Below are positions 1-12,392 of a DNA stretch of 64,000 nt, in pieces (the first letter of the stretch is position 1; each line of letters opens with the position of its first letter). The DNA comes from Colocasia esculenta. Its lineage: Eukaryota; Streptophyta; Magnoliopsida; Alismatales; Araceae. The DNA lies in contig CM024753.1 of the NCBI GenBank assembly GCA_014218235.1, positions 188,952,348 through 189,016,347 of the forward strand, in the 5' to 3' direction. The notes beneath the pieces were generated by a model. It worked only from the letters and a program-made list of their open reading frames with translations. It searched no databases and was not told where the DNA came from. The translations under genes were made by a program, and so were the position numbers.

Positions 1-2036
1 AGAACTACACAACTGGGACTACACCGCTGGAGGTACTGACCTTGCACCGCTACGGCGCGGTCCTGAGCTGGACGATGGTCGTGAGACGTCCTCCTCGCCC
101 TCACCTGTGGGGGTAGGGGTGAGCCTCTCTAGTCACTGGCTCAGTAGGGAACTCCCCCAAAACCGAGCAAACCAAACACCACAGGTACGAATAATAAACA
201 GCACCAACAATTTATAGAACAGCTAAGCAGGTAAGTAAAGCTGTAAAAGTACTCACCGTCTGCCGACTACGAGAAACAACAATAATAATTAAACGGCAAA
301 CCAGTACAGGTGTACAAGCTAAAGTAGAGACAGCCAACACGAGCAACGTGAACTGGTTCGCGACACCAGAAACTGACTCGGACAAACTAACACAAGTCTA
401 CCTCTCAGTCTCGCAGCCATGGACGAAAGGTCCAACTGCCGCTCCACGTGAAAAGGTTAAGCAACTGTGGAGACCAACTAAACACCACCACCTGCAGACC
501 ACACGGTCACAGGCCCAAGCCTAGCACCTCCAGAGACCCTGGCCTGGGCTCGCTAGAGTGAGGCACTGGAAAAGGACTAGCTGGGGACCAGTGTCGACTA
601 CTGGTGTCCGTACCCCCAACTACGAGCACGCTACAAGTGACTAAAAACAAACTCAAGTGTCACTGTCCCACTGTCGTCTTTCCCTCAGCCGGACGTACAA
701 CTCAACACAGGAGTGAGGGTGTCCAGGTCAGACGACACAGACCTCGACGGTACAACACAAGTACCGGGACAAAGCCCCGAGCTAACAGCCTGGCTCACAA
801 AGAACCTGGGGCACCCAACTAGAGAGGTAACCACGGTAGGCGTCGTACTACTCACCACGTACACAGAACCACGTGCACGTCACACACAAACCACGTGAAA
901 CCTCACGTAAACCACAAGTAACCATGGTCCACTACACGTGAACCCAACTGACTCGCGTAAACAACACGCAGACACTGAAGTAAGCAACTAACTGCATACC
1001 TTGTATGCTAAACACGAGAACCAAGTGCACTCAGTACACCTCATATGTCAACACACATGCATTATCGATAAATGTTGTAATTAGTCATTTCTGTTCATAA
1101 TCAGTAGGGGGCAACATCGACTGCCGCTTACAACAAGTCAACGGCAAGGGACCTGGCCGTTAACATCTTGGCTGAGGAGCTTGGCGACAAACGATGTTGA
1201 CGCCAAGTTCTCCGGCCTTATACCCTGTAGAAACCCTAATCCGGCTCTGCGGGTTTTCTAACCGTTCTAACTACAGAAAAACATACAAATGCAGTTCCTT
1301 TAGCATGCCAGAACCCAATACAAACCACTACAACATGCTTCGTACATTAAACTACTCAAACCACCCATTATCCCCGTATGGTGCAACTTTATCCGAAAAT
1401 GCATTATCATGCTGATTCAGGTGGTTATGATATGTTTTAATGTTTCTACGGAGTTAAACGGGTTCGTCCCCTACTTCAGAACACGCTAGAACCTCCTACA
1501 ATCTCCCGGTTCACGCCGAGCCCTCCGCGAGCTCCCACGGGAATTGCACCACGCCGCGACGTTTCCTCGCGCAATTCGGCAACGCCACGCGTTCTACGAT
1601 CGTCCAACCACTCTTCGGAACCTATTAGAAGCTTCAGAGACACGGGGGCAGGAAGCTGGGGCAAGAGGGAAAGAGAGTGAGCTGAGAGAACTGCTCTCGG
1701 GTGAGCCTATAACCTGCAGAATTCTCAGGTTGGCGTCAACCCCTATGCCGCCAACAGCAACCGCCACCCTTAGCGTCCACATCTACTGCCGCCAAGTTCA
1801 AGCAGTCAACGTCCACTAACCTGGACGCCAACCAGTCAACGGCCACCCCTGGCCGCCAACTCCAACTGAACAGCAGCAGGTCCTGTTTCATTTCAGGACC
1901 AACCCTGCTCTTCACCTGCTCAAACCACACATTCACATCACACATTCCACACAACTAGCTCACATTGGCCTCACAACGGCCTACACAACCAACACACACA
2001 TGATCCGCATGGATCCGAAAGGCACGCGACGTTACA
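1..2036 (-). repeat. 3' LTR of the Tekay element (truncated by window start)
   Basis: It matches 6811-8846 base for base in register and ends in GTTACA, like the other copy. The central part holds many short GCCGCCAAC and GTCAACG motifs (about 1735-1860). Short open frames here recur in the other LTR and are not genes. Confidence 0.93.
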
Positions 2037-2153
2037 TTACTATCATCTAAAAAGAAAATTTTGACCTCAAAATTCATAACACAATTCAAGGTTAAACAAC
2101 TTATACACACATACCTTTACAAGCAATATTATCTAAAAAGAAAATACACAAGC

Positions 2154-3269
2154 TTACTCAAACAGATAGGGATACCCTTTAGCCATTTCCGCGGCCAACT
2201 CCCAGGTATCCTCACCACCTAATCTATTTTCCCATCTCACTTTAACTAGCTAAATTTCTTTATTCCTCAGCTTCTTCATCTTTCGATCTGTGATCTGCAC
2301 CGGATACTCTGGCATAGTCATGTCCAGCCTCAGGTCACCACCTTGATATCTAATTATTTGAGCTGGATCTTCAATACACTTTCTCAACATGGAGACATGG
2401 AAAATATCATGCACATCTGCAAAATCAGCTGGCAAATCCAGCCTATAAGCTGTTTCCCCAATTCTTTCAATCACCTGGAAAGGTCCCACATACCTTGGAC
2501 TCAACTTCCCAGACTTACCAAATCTCATAATACCTTTACTTGGGGAAACTCTCAGAAAAACAAAATCTCCCACCTCAAACTGAAGTGGTCTCCTTGGAAC
2601 ATCTGCATAACTTTTCTGCCTACTTTGAGCTGCCTGCAATTTTTCTTTAATAAGCTTCACCACTTCCATGGTTTGCTGAATCAATTCAGGACCCACCAAT
2701 TGCCTTTCTCCCACTTCATGCCAGTTTAATGGGGTTCTACATGGCCTTCCATATAAAGCTTCATACGGTGCCATTCCAAGACTGGTATGATAGCTATTAT
2801 TGTAGGCAAATTCAACCATTCCCAAATGATGCTCCCAACTACCTCCCCAAACTAAACAACAAGCCCGCAACATATCTTCAATTGTCTGAATAGTCCTCTC
2901 TGTCTGACTATCTGTCTGGGGATGATAAGCGGAGCTATACCTCAATTCAGAACCAATCACTTTCTGCAGACTTCTCCAAAAACCAGAAGTAAATCTTGGA
3001 TCTCTATCAGATACAATAGTCTTCGGAATACCATGCAGTGGAACAATTCTTTCAACATAAATATTTGCCAATCTATCCACTGTCCAAGACATACTTACTG
3101 CTACTAATCTGCATATCTTAGTCAATCTGTCAACAAACACCCATATTCCATTATGCCCGAAACTCGACCTTGGTAGACCTGCTACAAAGTCCATTGCAAT
3201 ATCATCCCATTTCCACTGTGGAATAGGCAACGGTTGCAATAGACCTCCAGGCTTCTGATGCTCTGCTTT
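2154..3269 (-). pseudogene. Integrase core and chromodomain of the Tekay element, N-terminus deleted
   Basis: Reading leftwards, the frame opens at a KAEHQKPGGLLQ motif and runs through the integrase core: D in the MDFVAGLP region, D in IVSDRDPRFTSGFW, then the YHPQTDSQTERT segment with the catalytic glutamate. The C-terminal SPRYVGPF and DVHDIFHVSMLRKC motifs are typical of Ty3 integrases. After an in-frame TAG (2250-2252) the same frame continues as a chromodomain (KVRWENR, then EDTWELAAEM, ending in PYLFE) to a stop at 2154. That chromodomain places the element in the Tekay clade. The HHCC zinc-binding domain that should precede this segment is missing: the upstream RNase H frame ends at 3270, directly beside it and in another frame. 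Confidence 0.9.
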
Positions 3270-5247
3270 AATCTGCTACTTCTTCATATAACTTCCATTC
3301 TTTAATCATCATCAGATTCATATATGCCTTTCTGCTTAAGGCATCAGCTACAACATTGGCCTTACCCGGATGGTAAGCCAAACTGAAATCATAATCCTTC
3401 AGATATTCAACCCATCTGCGTTGGCGAAGATTCAAATCTTTCTGCGAGAAGATATACTTCAAGCTTTTATGATCTGTAAAAATCTCAAATCTCTCGCCAT
3501 ACAGATAATGCCTCCACATTTTTAAAGCAAACACAACTGCTGCCAATTCTAAATCATGAGTGGGGTAATTTTCCTCTGCTGGCTTCAATTGCCTGGACGC
3601 ATAAGCTATCACTTTACCATGCTGCATAAGTACTGCTCCAAGACCTCTCCTTGAAGCATCAGTATACAACACAAAACCACCACTCCCTGCCAGTAATGTC
3701 AATATAGGTGCTGATGTAAGTCTCTTCTTTAATTCCATGAAACTTCTCTGACATTCACCGAACCACACAAAAGGCACTCCTTTCCTGGTCAATCTAGTCA
3801 TAGGTGCTGCAATCTTAGAAAAATCTTGAATAAAGCGCCTATAATAACCTGCCAATCCCAGAAAACTTCTAATTTCGGTTATTGTCTTAGGCACTCCCCA
3901 CTTAGACACAGCTTCCACTTTACTCGGGTCCACTGCTATTCCTTTGGCTGAGATAACATGACCCAAAAATTGAATTTCCTTTAACCAAAATTCACACTTA
4001 CTGAATTTAGCAAACAACTGGTTATCTCTTAACAACTGCAGGGTAAACCTCAAATGAGCTACATGCTCCTCTTCAGATGCTGAGTAAATCAGAATATCAT
4101 CGATAAAGACCACAATGAATTGATCTAAATATGGATGAAAAATTCTATTCATCAGATCCATAAAACCTGCAGGAGCATTAGTCAACCCAAAAGGCATTAC
4201 CACAAACTCATAGTGACCATATCTGGTTCTGAACGCTGTCTTATCTATATCCTCCTCTTTGATTCTCAACTGATGGTACCCGGACCTCAAATCAATCTTA
4301 GAAAACACATTTGCTAATTGCAACTGATCAAATAAATCATCTATCCTCGGCAACGGGTACTTATTCTTGATGGTCACATCATTTAATTTTCTATAATCAA
4401 TACACATCTGAAAACTTCCATCTTTCTTTTTCACAAATAGAACCGGCGCTCCCCACGGGAAATGACTCGGTCTAATAAAACCTTTTTGCAACAATTCCTC
4501 TAACTGCTTTTTCAATTCTTTAAGTTCTGCTGGTGCCATCCGATATGGAGCTTTAGAAATCGGCATGGTACCTGGCAGCAACTCAATAGTAAAGTCCACC
4601 TCTCTATGTGGAGCTAAACCAGGCAAATCCTCAGGAAAAACATCAGCAAATTCCCTAACCACGGGAACTGCTTCTACTGGCTGACTAGCTTCTACCAGAC
4701 TTACCGAGGCTAAATAAGCCACACATCCAGCATTTATCAACTTTCTAGCTTTAATTGCAGAAATTAGAAACTTAGAGGTATAAAAAGGCATACCTTGATA
4801 TTCAAATACCGCACCATTAGGATGACAAAACCTGATCCTTTTCTTTCTGCAATCTAACATTGCTCCATACATCTCAAGCCAATCCATACCCAAAATAATA
4901 TCATAATCTGACAACCGCAGGGCATACAACCGACCCGGCATCTGGTTCCCTTCAATCATAACAAGAGCTTCATCTATATAGCTCGAAGTGAGTAAGAACT
5001 CACCTGAAGGAACCTCCACCACTAACTCACAAGACTTCTCTTCTAAAGGATGAGCTATACAATCCAGAAATTCTTTGGAAATAAAAGAATGAGAGGCACC
5101 CGAATCAAATAAGACTCTTGCTAAATATTCATAAAGAGGTAAAGTACCTTCTATCATATTTGATGCCTCTGCCTGGGCTCGGGTAATAGCCATAGCCCGG
5201 CCTCTCCCTCTCTGTTGCGGTGCTCCTCTGCCACGACCTGCCTGTGG
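3268..5247 (-). pseudogene. Protease, reverse transcriptase and RNase H of the Tekay element
   Basis: One open frame runs from just after the gag stop to 3268. Domains in order are an aspartic protease with the LFDSGASHSF active site, a Ty3 reverse transcriptase with the FIDDILIYS catalytic motif and the PFGLTNAPAGF block, and an RNase H with LYTDASRRGL and FTDHKSLKYIF. The first ATG is at 5193, but the frame is continuous with gag upstream apart from a TAG at 5248-5250, so the original product was a gag-pol fusion. The frame ends soon after RNase H (ALSRKAY), where a deletion joins it to the integrase core. The enzyme motifs look intact, but the polyprotein cannot be made. Confidence 0.92.
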
Positions 5248-5250
5248 CTA

Positions 5251-6417
5251 CTGGAACTGCTGAGGCTGCTGTTGCTGTTGCACACCTCTACCATACCCAT
5301 ATTCTCTTGCATAGGGACAATTGCGGATCAAATGTCCCGGCTGATTACAATTATAACATCTATACCCTGGAGGAACAATAGGCTGCCTGGCAGTGCTCTG
5401 CTGCGACTCCTCCACCTCAGGCCTACCACGGCCTTGCTGGAATTTCGGACGACCTCCCCATCCTCTTCCTTTTCCTTTAAGTGCTTGTTTCAATTTCTGA
5501 CCCCACTTCCCAAAGCCTGATGTAGAAGGTCCCGCTGGTGCTTTACCCTTGCTTGCACCTACTGTCTGTTGCGGTAGCCGGAAACTACCTGAACCTGACT
5601 CACCTGCCTGGCGAGTCCGGATAGACCTCTCCAAAGTAGCTGCCCTCTGCGCTGCCTCTTCCACTGTCTTGCACATGAGAGGTACTATCGCATCCTGCAA
5701 TTCCACTCTCAATCCTCTAATAAAATACTCAACCATCATGTTATTATCTGAAACCACATATGGCGCATAACGACTAAGTGCCATAAATCTCATCTGGTAC
5801 TCTAAGACTGAAGAGTTACCTTACTGGAGAGTTCGGAATTGCTCTCTTTTTACTTGCTGCACTTGGATCAGAAAGAATGTATCGTTAAATACATCAAGAA
5901 ACTCCGGCCAAGTGATAGCTTCCTCCGTCCTGCCTGCAAAGGTGGTTTGCATCTTCAATCGCCACCATTCCAATACAAAACCCCTTAACTGATAAGCAGC
6001 TAACACCACTCTATCCGCTACCGGACACCTCATAGTCGCAAAGACCCTCTCAATTTCATGAACCCAATGCTCAGCTGTATCTGGATTCGGCCCTCCTGAA
6101 TAAGAAGGCGGCTGCAATCTCAGAAATTTCTCCACCTGCATTACTAGTTCTTCAGCTAATTGCACTGGCGGTGGAGGTGGCACAGGTGCTACAAAAGGCA
6201 CCTCCACTCTCGGCGGAACTAGAGCAACAGGTACAGCCTCTCCATCCCCAGGTGGCACTGCAACTGGTGGTACTGGCGCCTGCTGATCCATTCTTGCTCG
6301 AATATCCGTGAGGCTCTCCCAAATTCTTTCTATCATTCGCTGGGTGCTTTCCTCCAGATCATCTCCTCCACCACCCCAATCTCTCCTATCAGCCATTTCA
6401 GAAATTTCTACATACAC
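5251..6417 (-). pseudogene. gag of the Tekay element with one internal stop
   Basis: The frame starts at an ATG at 6417; a second ATG seven codons on (MADRRDWGG) may be the real start. It shows an acidic, proline-rich N-terminal segment, then the Ty3 gag capsid region (AEHWVHEIERVF, LAAYQLRGFVLEWW). A TAA at 5821-5823 interrupts it, but the same frame continues (LEYQMRFMALSRYAP) to a nucleocapsid zinc knuckle CYNCNQPGHLIRNC at about residues 355-368 and a glutamine-rich tail. A TAG (5248-5250) then separates it from protease. Both stops lie in one frame with pol, so they are point nonsense mutations, not frameshifts. Confidence 0.9.
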
Positions 6418-6537
6418 AAAACATCAGACAAAAATCAAAACCACAAATGATCAAAAACCAGGATCCCTATCAGCAGTGTATAAAGACCGAAATGACGCTA
6501 TGTATCCTTCTAATTCCCTTATATTAACACGGACCTT

Positions 6538-6549
6538 GCTCTGATACCA
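6538..6549 (-). other. Primer binding site (initiator tRNA-Met type)
   Basis: The minus strand reads TGGTATCAGAGC, the usual plant match to the 3' end of initiator tRNA-Met. It lies two bases from the LTR boundary at 6552 and proves that the right LTR is the 5' LTR. Confidence 0.93.
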
Positions 6550-6551
6550 AC

Positions 6552-8846
6552 TGTGACGGAACGCCTCGGCCAAGCCCGTTTAACCGATAACGTACTTGAT
6601 CCGAGTCCGCCTCCCGCGAACGGGCCGAAGCCTCGCAAGGGATACCAAACCACAGTCCGTGTAAACATAAAGGAACACACCACTTTATATATATAATGCA
6701 CAAGTTACATAGCCAAATTTCCACAAAAACTGAAAAGAAGTACAAGAGCCTGGGGCATACCCCGAGGTACAATTGAAGAAAGTAAACAACTAACTAAACT
6801 ACACTGCTGGAGAACTACACAGCTGGGACTACACCGCTGGAGGTACTGACCCTGCACCGCTACGGCGCGGCTCTGAGCTGGACGACGGTTGTGAGACGTC
6901 CTCCTCGCCCTCACCTGTGGGGGTAGGGGTGAGCCTCTCTAGTCACTGGCTCAGTAGGGAACTCCCCTAAAATCGAGCAAACCAAACACCACAGGTACGA
7001 ATAATAAACAGCACCAACAATTTATAGAACAGCTAAGTAGGTAAGTAAAGCTGTAAAAGTACTTACCGTCTGCCGACTACGAGAAATAACAATAATAATT
7101 AAATGGCAAACCAGTACAGGTGTACAAGCTAAAGTAGAGACAGCCAACACGAGCCACGTGAACTGGTTCGCGAAACCAGAAACTGACTCGGACAAACTAA
7201 CACAGGTCTACCTCTCAGTCTCGCAGCCATGGACGAAAGGTCCAGCTGCCGCTCCACGTGAAAAGGTCAAGCAACTGTGGAGACCAACTAAACACCACCA
7301 CCTGCAGACCACACGGTCACAGGCCCATGCCTAGCACCTCCAGAGACCCTAGCCTGGACTCGCTAGAGTGAGGCACTGGAAAAAGACTAGCTGGGGACTA
7401 GTGTCGACTACTGGTGTCCGTACCCCCAACTATGAGCGCGCTACAAGTGACTAAAAACAAACTCAAGTGTCACTGTCCCACTGTCGTCTTTCCCTCAGCC
7501 GGACGTACAACTCAACACAGGAGTGAGGGTGTCCAGGTCAGACGACACAGACCTCGACGGTACAACACAAGTACCGGGACAAAGCCCCGAGCTAACAGCC
7601 TGGCTCACAAAGAACCTGGGGCTCCCAACTGGAGAGGTAACCACGGTAGGCGTCGTACTACTCGCCACATACACAGAACCACGTGCACGTCACACACAAA
7701 CCACGTGAAACCTCACGTAAACCACAAGTAACCATGATCCACTACACGTGAACCCAACTGACTCATGTAAACAACACGCAGACACTGAAGTAAGCAACTA
7801 ACTGCATACCTTGTATGCTAAACACGAGAACCAAGTGCACTCAGTGCACCTCATGTGTCAACACACATGCATTATCGATAAATGTTGTAATTAGCCATTT
7901 CTGTTCATAATCAGTAGGCGGCAACATCGACTGCCGCTTACAACAAGTCAACGGCAAGGGACCTGGCCGTTAACATCTTGGCTGAGGAGCTTGGCGACAA
8001 ACGATGTTGACGCCAAGTTCTCCGGCCTTATACCCTGTAGAAACCCTAATCCAGCTCTGCGGGTTTTCTAACCGTTCTAACTACAGAAAAACATACAAAT
8101 GCAGTTCCTTTAGCATGCCAGAACCCAATACAAACCACTACAACATGCTTCGTACATTAAACTACTCAAACCACCCGTTATCCCCGTATGGTGCAACTTT
8201 ATCCGAAAATGCATTATCATGCTGATTCAGGTGGTTACGATATGTTTTAATGTTTCTACAGAGTTAAACGGGTTCGTCCCCTACCTCAGAACACGCTAGA
8301 ACCTCCCGCAATCTTTCGGTTCACGCCGAGCCCTCTGCGAGCTCCCACGGGAATTGCACCACGCCGCGACGTTTCCTCGCGCAATTCGGCAACGCCACGC
8401 GTTCTACGATCGTCCAACCACTCTTCGGAACCTGTTAGAAGCTTCAGAGACACAGGGGCAGCAAGCTGGGGCAAGAGGGAAAGAGAGTGAGCTGAGAGAA
8501 CTGCTCTCGGGTGAGCCTATAACCTGCAGAATTCTCAGGTTGGCGTCAACCCCTATGCCGCCAACAGCAACCGCCACCCTTAGCGTCCACATCTACTGCC
8601 GCCAAGTTCAAGCAGTCAACGTCCACTAACCTGGACGCCAACCAGTCAACGGCCACCCCTGGCCGCCAACTCCAACTGAACAGCAGCAGGTCTTGTTTCA
8701 TTTCAGGACCAACCCTGCTCTTCACCTGCTCAAACCGTACATTCACATCACACATTCCACACAACTAGCTCACATTGGCCTCACAACGGCCTACACAACC
8801 AACACACACATGATCCGCATGGATCCGAAAGGCACGCGACGTTACA
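6552..8846 (-). repeat. 5' LTR of the Tekay element, 2295 bp
   Basis: On the plus strand it begins TGTGACGG next to the primer binding site and ends GACGTTACA. Its ends form a short imperfect inverted repeat (TGTGAC and TGTAAC). The left LTR matches from its position 260 onward. Confidence 0.94.
6684..6696 (-). promoter_or_regulatory. Probable TATA box of the 5' LTR
   Basis: The minus strand reads TATATATAAAG about 130-145 bp before the LTR end. This is where a promoter would leave a short R-U5 and a start near 6650-6660. It is inferred from position and sequence only. Confidence 0.5.
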
Positions 8847-9043
8847 CATTGTGTTGAACTTCTTGGTATATCAAATGGTGATTTGAAGAAGGACAAGTTC
8901 TGCTTGTCTGGACACTTTCACTATGCGAGAGTGTATGTCTCCGCCAAGTACCAAGAAATGAATATGCAATTGTTGAGGGGGAGTTTTGTTGTTCAAAGAG
9001 AGTTATTTCTGATTTCAAAAACTTGCATATCCTTATTCTGATG
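8847..9043 (+). pseudogene. Carboxy end of Sirevirus RNase H (fragment)
   Basis: Immediately after the Tekay LTR a frame reads CVELLGISNGDLKKDKF and stays open to a stop near 9043. Its start resembles the end of the RNase H domain of the complete Sirevirus (LRRELGMCIL at about 34490-34515). I infer that the Tekay element inserted in the last part of pol. The extension after the motif has no family match that I recognise. Confidence 0.45.
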
Positions 9044-10418
9044 AAAAGTGGTTGAAATCCTCATCTCAGGGGGAGCTAGAAAATTCACAAGTCATATCTT
9101 TTGAAAAATTCAAAAAAACTTTTCTTGCAATACATCAATTTCCTTGAATGATGTCCTCATTCAGGTGTCTAGAGTCTCAAAATGATCCTTTGAGTGATCT
9201 ACTATATTCATTTGCCAACTCTCACCTATATTCTTCAAAACTATAGAAATTCAGATTTCTTTCAAAGACTGAAGGATAATGTGTGCCTTGAATCTAAACA
9301 TGTTTTTGTTTGCAATTGATGTTGGATATAGATGATATCTTTTTTGTCAAAAAAAATCTCCAAAATTTGTCAATTCAACAGAGCAATGGCACATGTGCTG
9401 AGAAACTGCACACCTTCACAATGAATGAAGTGCCATGTATGTCATGAGGCACTAATGCTATCTCTGTTCAAATGGGTTAAAATTCAAAAATAAATGAAAT
9501 GAAAAATAAATATGTCCTATTCCTTTTTGATGATGACTGAGTAATTGGAAATATTGGCGTCTAAAAACGTATATTTTCATGTCAAAAAGTCATCATTTAC
9601 CCCTTTGAGACTTGATAATGGATAAATCTTTAGTATCCAAGGACTAGAGTGTGTGAAAAGCATTAGTTCTTGAGTGAACAAGATGTATCTCATTTGAAAG
9701 TTTGTTTTCAAAAACAAAATGTGTATATCATTGGAGAATTGTTTTAAAAGAATCACTCTTATCCATCATCAAGTTGTTCTTAAAAGATTGTTTACTTTCA
9801 ACACGCTTGATTTCAGTCTAAAAGATTTTTTTTTTTCTTTTGACTTGAAGAATATGGTAGTGTGTAGTTGATTTATTAAATGTATTATATCCCTCAAATC
9901 ATCATTTTAATGACTCAAGTCACTGAATGCTCATATCCTGTTGGATATTGTGTAAAACTTGAATTGTGTTGAATTTTTGCAAAATTTTAACAAATGAATT
10001 TTTTAGTCTCTTAAATATCATTGAAATGATTATTCCACCCATTGCTTATCATTATAAAGATGTCCCAAAGCTCACAAATTTTTCCCACACTCAAATCTTA
10101 AATTTTCATCAGGCCAGGTCGACACTACTCCATCTAGTGTCGACACACTTTCACTCAGGTCGACACTCACCTCCTCTAGTGTCGACACTGAACCCCCTAC
10201 CAGACTCTTTTTCACTGTGGGCGCCGGTTAAGGTTTTGCTGTACCTGTGGGGTAGCATACCATAAAACCCCTTTTTCTTCTCCAGGTCGACCCGACGGTC
10301 ATCTCCTTCCTGGAATTCGATAGGTTTTCGAAACCATCTCCACTTCTACCCTCCTCCATCCCTTCCCTGTTCCTCTTCTCTCATTCCTCTCTCTCCATCG
10401 TCCCCTGTTTTCTATTCC
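9044..10418 (+). other. Spacer between pol and env-like ORF
   Basis: This AT-rich stretch has no long frame. Its last third holds the GTCGACACT palindrome cluster (10118-10186), a further GTCGAC near 10286 and a pyrimidine-rich leader before the ATG at 10419. A run ending in TTCTTCTCCAG at about 10285 looks like a splice acceptor, which could serve a spliced env-like mRNA; this is inference. Confidence 0.5.
10118..10186 (+). promoter_or_regulatory. Paired GTCGACACT / AGTGTCGAC inverted repeats upstream of the env-like ORF
   Basis: Two copies of GTCGACACT followed by AGTGTCGAC occur at 10118-10144 and 10159-10186, with spacers of 9 and 10 bases. The same pair with a 9-base spacer is in the LTR of this element (13183-13209). 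Each pair could form a 9-bp stem or act as a dyad binding site. Sharing between the LTR and this position suggests a control element for the ORF that starts 230 bp downstream. Confidence 0.6.
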
Positions 10419-12392
10419 ATGGCACCCAAGCAGCTTCCTCGCCGTAGAGCAAAGTCCAGGGCTTCGGCAAGGCCCAATCCGGCGGATGATGTTCTTCCTA
10501 CTGAAAGGAGAACAAAAAGGCGCCATGACCCTGCAGAGCAGCCAGGGTCTCCCTCTGCATCCCCATCACTTGCTAAGAGAGGTAAGGCTTCATCTTCTGG
10601 GTGAGGTCGAGGGTCTGCTTACCCTAGGAGGAAAGTTCTGGATTCCTCTCCTGAAGTGTCTGAGTCCTCATCTTCATCATCCTCCTCAGAGTCTTCCCAA
10701 CCTTCTAAGAGAACTCCCTCCAAACCCCCTAGTGCTGGGAAGACAATTTTGAAACCCAGAGCAGTGGAGTTAGAAGATAATGAATTGATTGCTGCCTTTC
10801 CTGAAGTCATTAATTTTTTCAAATTTCAATCTTGGCAACCCTTTATCTCAGAATTTCGAATCATATACCCTAGACTTGTCCAGGAGTTCTACATGCATTT
10901 GGAATGCACAGATGAGGGATACAAGTCAAAGGTCAAAGGGATTGCAATTGATATGCCTACAGACATAGCAGCAACCATCTTCAAAATTCCAGATGAAGGG
11001 GCAGACTATCATAACTTTGAGTTTAACCTACATGAAGCATATAGCATTTTGACTGGATTGCAGGCTGATGAGACTGATCTCAAGCAAACCCATGTCACCA
11101 AATTCAATACCGACACTTTTCCTCCAGTGTTGAGGCTTACCCATCACATCCTCACCACTATCATAACACCTCAAGGTGGTGGGAGAGACAGACTCACAGA
11201 CATCCAAAGGTTTGTGCTTTTCTGTATGAGCAAGAACATCAAGATAAATCTCCATGTCATCATGTACCAGATCATTTCTGAGACCACTAGGGCTGATTTG
11301 CATAGATCACTTCCTTATGCAGCCCATTTGACTCAAGTATTTAAACACTTTGGTGTGTCTCTGGAGAATGAGAAGTCTGAGAAGATTCCTAAGTCCAACA
11401 TCTATTTCTTTAAGCATGTTCAAAAATTTATGGGCTTTAGGATTATGGGTGATCAAGTGAGGAGAGGGCCAGCTGCAGTAGAGGCCCCTGTGGTCCAAGA
11501 GGAACAGCCTCCAATGCAAGAGGATCAGCCTCCAGCTCCAGAGGATCAGCCTCAAGTACATGAGGACCAGCCTCCCATCAATGAGGATCAGCCTCATGTG
11601 GCAGCTCAAGTTGATGAACCATTCATTGCCCCTCATTCACCTCAACTTCAACCCTCCTCCTCCATGAACCTTGAAACTGAAATCCCATCCTTCTCTCCAC
11701 AACCTCCAGTTCATGCATCCTCATCCTTTGGTGGACCTTCTGTTCCACTGGAGCTATACACATTTTTGAATGACAAATTTGATGCTTTGAACACCTCTAT
11801 TCAATCCATGTCAGAAACTTTTGAGTTGAGGATTCAGAGGTTGGAGAACACTGTGTCAGCCAAGTTTATTGAACAAAAAGCAGCTTCTGACCATGCAACT
11901 CAAAGGTTCAACAGGCTGATTGGCACATTGGGAGATGCTTCTATTGAACTAAAAGAGCATCAAAAGGAGTTGGAAATAGTTCTTAAGGGAATTTTGGCAA
12001 ATTCCCAAGCTGATGTCTTCAACACCAAGGAGACACTTTCTCAGATTTCAAAAACAAGACTATCCTTCGCACATTTGGTAGATGACCTGGAGAGCATGAA
12101 GAATTTGTCTGCTCATATTGATGAAGAGATGTCTGCACTTAAGAAGGAATTTAAAGTTTTGAATAGGCCTGGTTGGTCAACTGGTTCTTCCTCTTCACAG
12201 CCAGTGTCAAATGAGTTCAGTGCACTTCAAGCTTCAATGTCAGAGAATTCAGAGAGGATGGAACATCTTCTGCACACAAGACTCTCAACTATCCAAGCTC
12301 AAATGAAGTTTAGTCTAACTTCAATGGAAAAGAGGCTAACGGATATTGAGACCATTTTGCTACCCATTCCTCCTCCTCCTCCTCCCCATTAA
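10419..12392 (+). pseudogene. Env-position ORF of the Sirevirus, one nonsense codon
   Basis: The frame starts at MAPKQLPRRRAKSR (10419) and would be 657 residues. A TGA at 10602-10604 (codon 62) breaks it, and the same frame stays open from there to a TAA at 12392. Parts in order: a basic, serine-rich N-terminus; a globular region of about 220 residues with LPYAAHLTQVFKHFGV; five tandem EDQPP-type repeats (about 11500-11610); a low-complexity linker; a long helical region with coiled-coil character (LYTFLNDKFDAL to about EFKVLN); and a proline tail. I see no clear signal peptide or transmembrane segment. The globular region resembles the family annotated as putative plant transposon protein, and the homologous ORF of the other Sirevirus shares it. 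Function is unknown; 'env-like' refers only to position. Confidence 0.75.

Larger units (their letters stand above)
1..8846 (-). mobile_element. Ty3 retrotransposon, Tekay-type chromovirus, left LTR cut by window edge
   Basis: Two long direct repeats (1-2036 and 6552-8846) flank a 4.5-kb internal region that encodes, on the minus strand, gag, protease, reverse transcriptase, RNase H, integrase and a C-terminal chromodomain. The 2036 shared LTR bases align without net length change and differ by roughly 2-3% by eye in the part I compared, mostly transitions, so the insertion is fairly young. By extrapolation about 258 bp of the left LTR lie outside the window. The element is defective: it has in-frame stops in gag, between gag and pol and before the chromodomain, plus a deletion in integrase. 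It is inserted in the RNase H end of a Sirevirus that continues at 8847. The right flank is CATTG; the left TSD copy is outside the window. Confidence 0.93.

Noticed and set aside
1544..1819. Open frame of 91 codons repeated at 8354-8629
   Set aside because: It lies in both LTRs of the Tekay element and follows LTR divergence, so it is LTR sequence, not a gene family.
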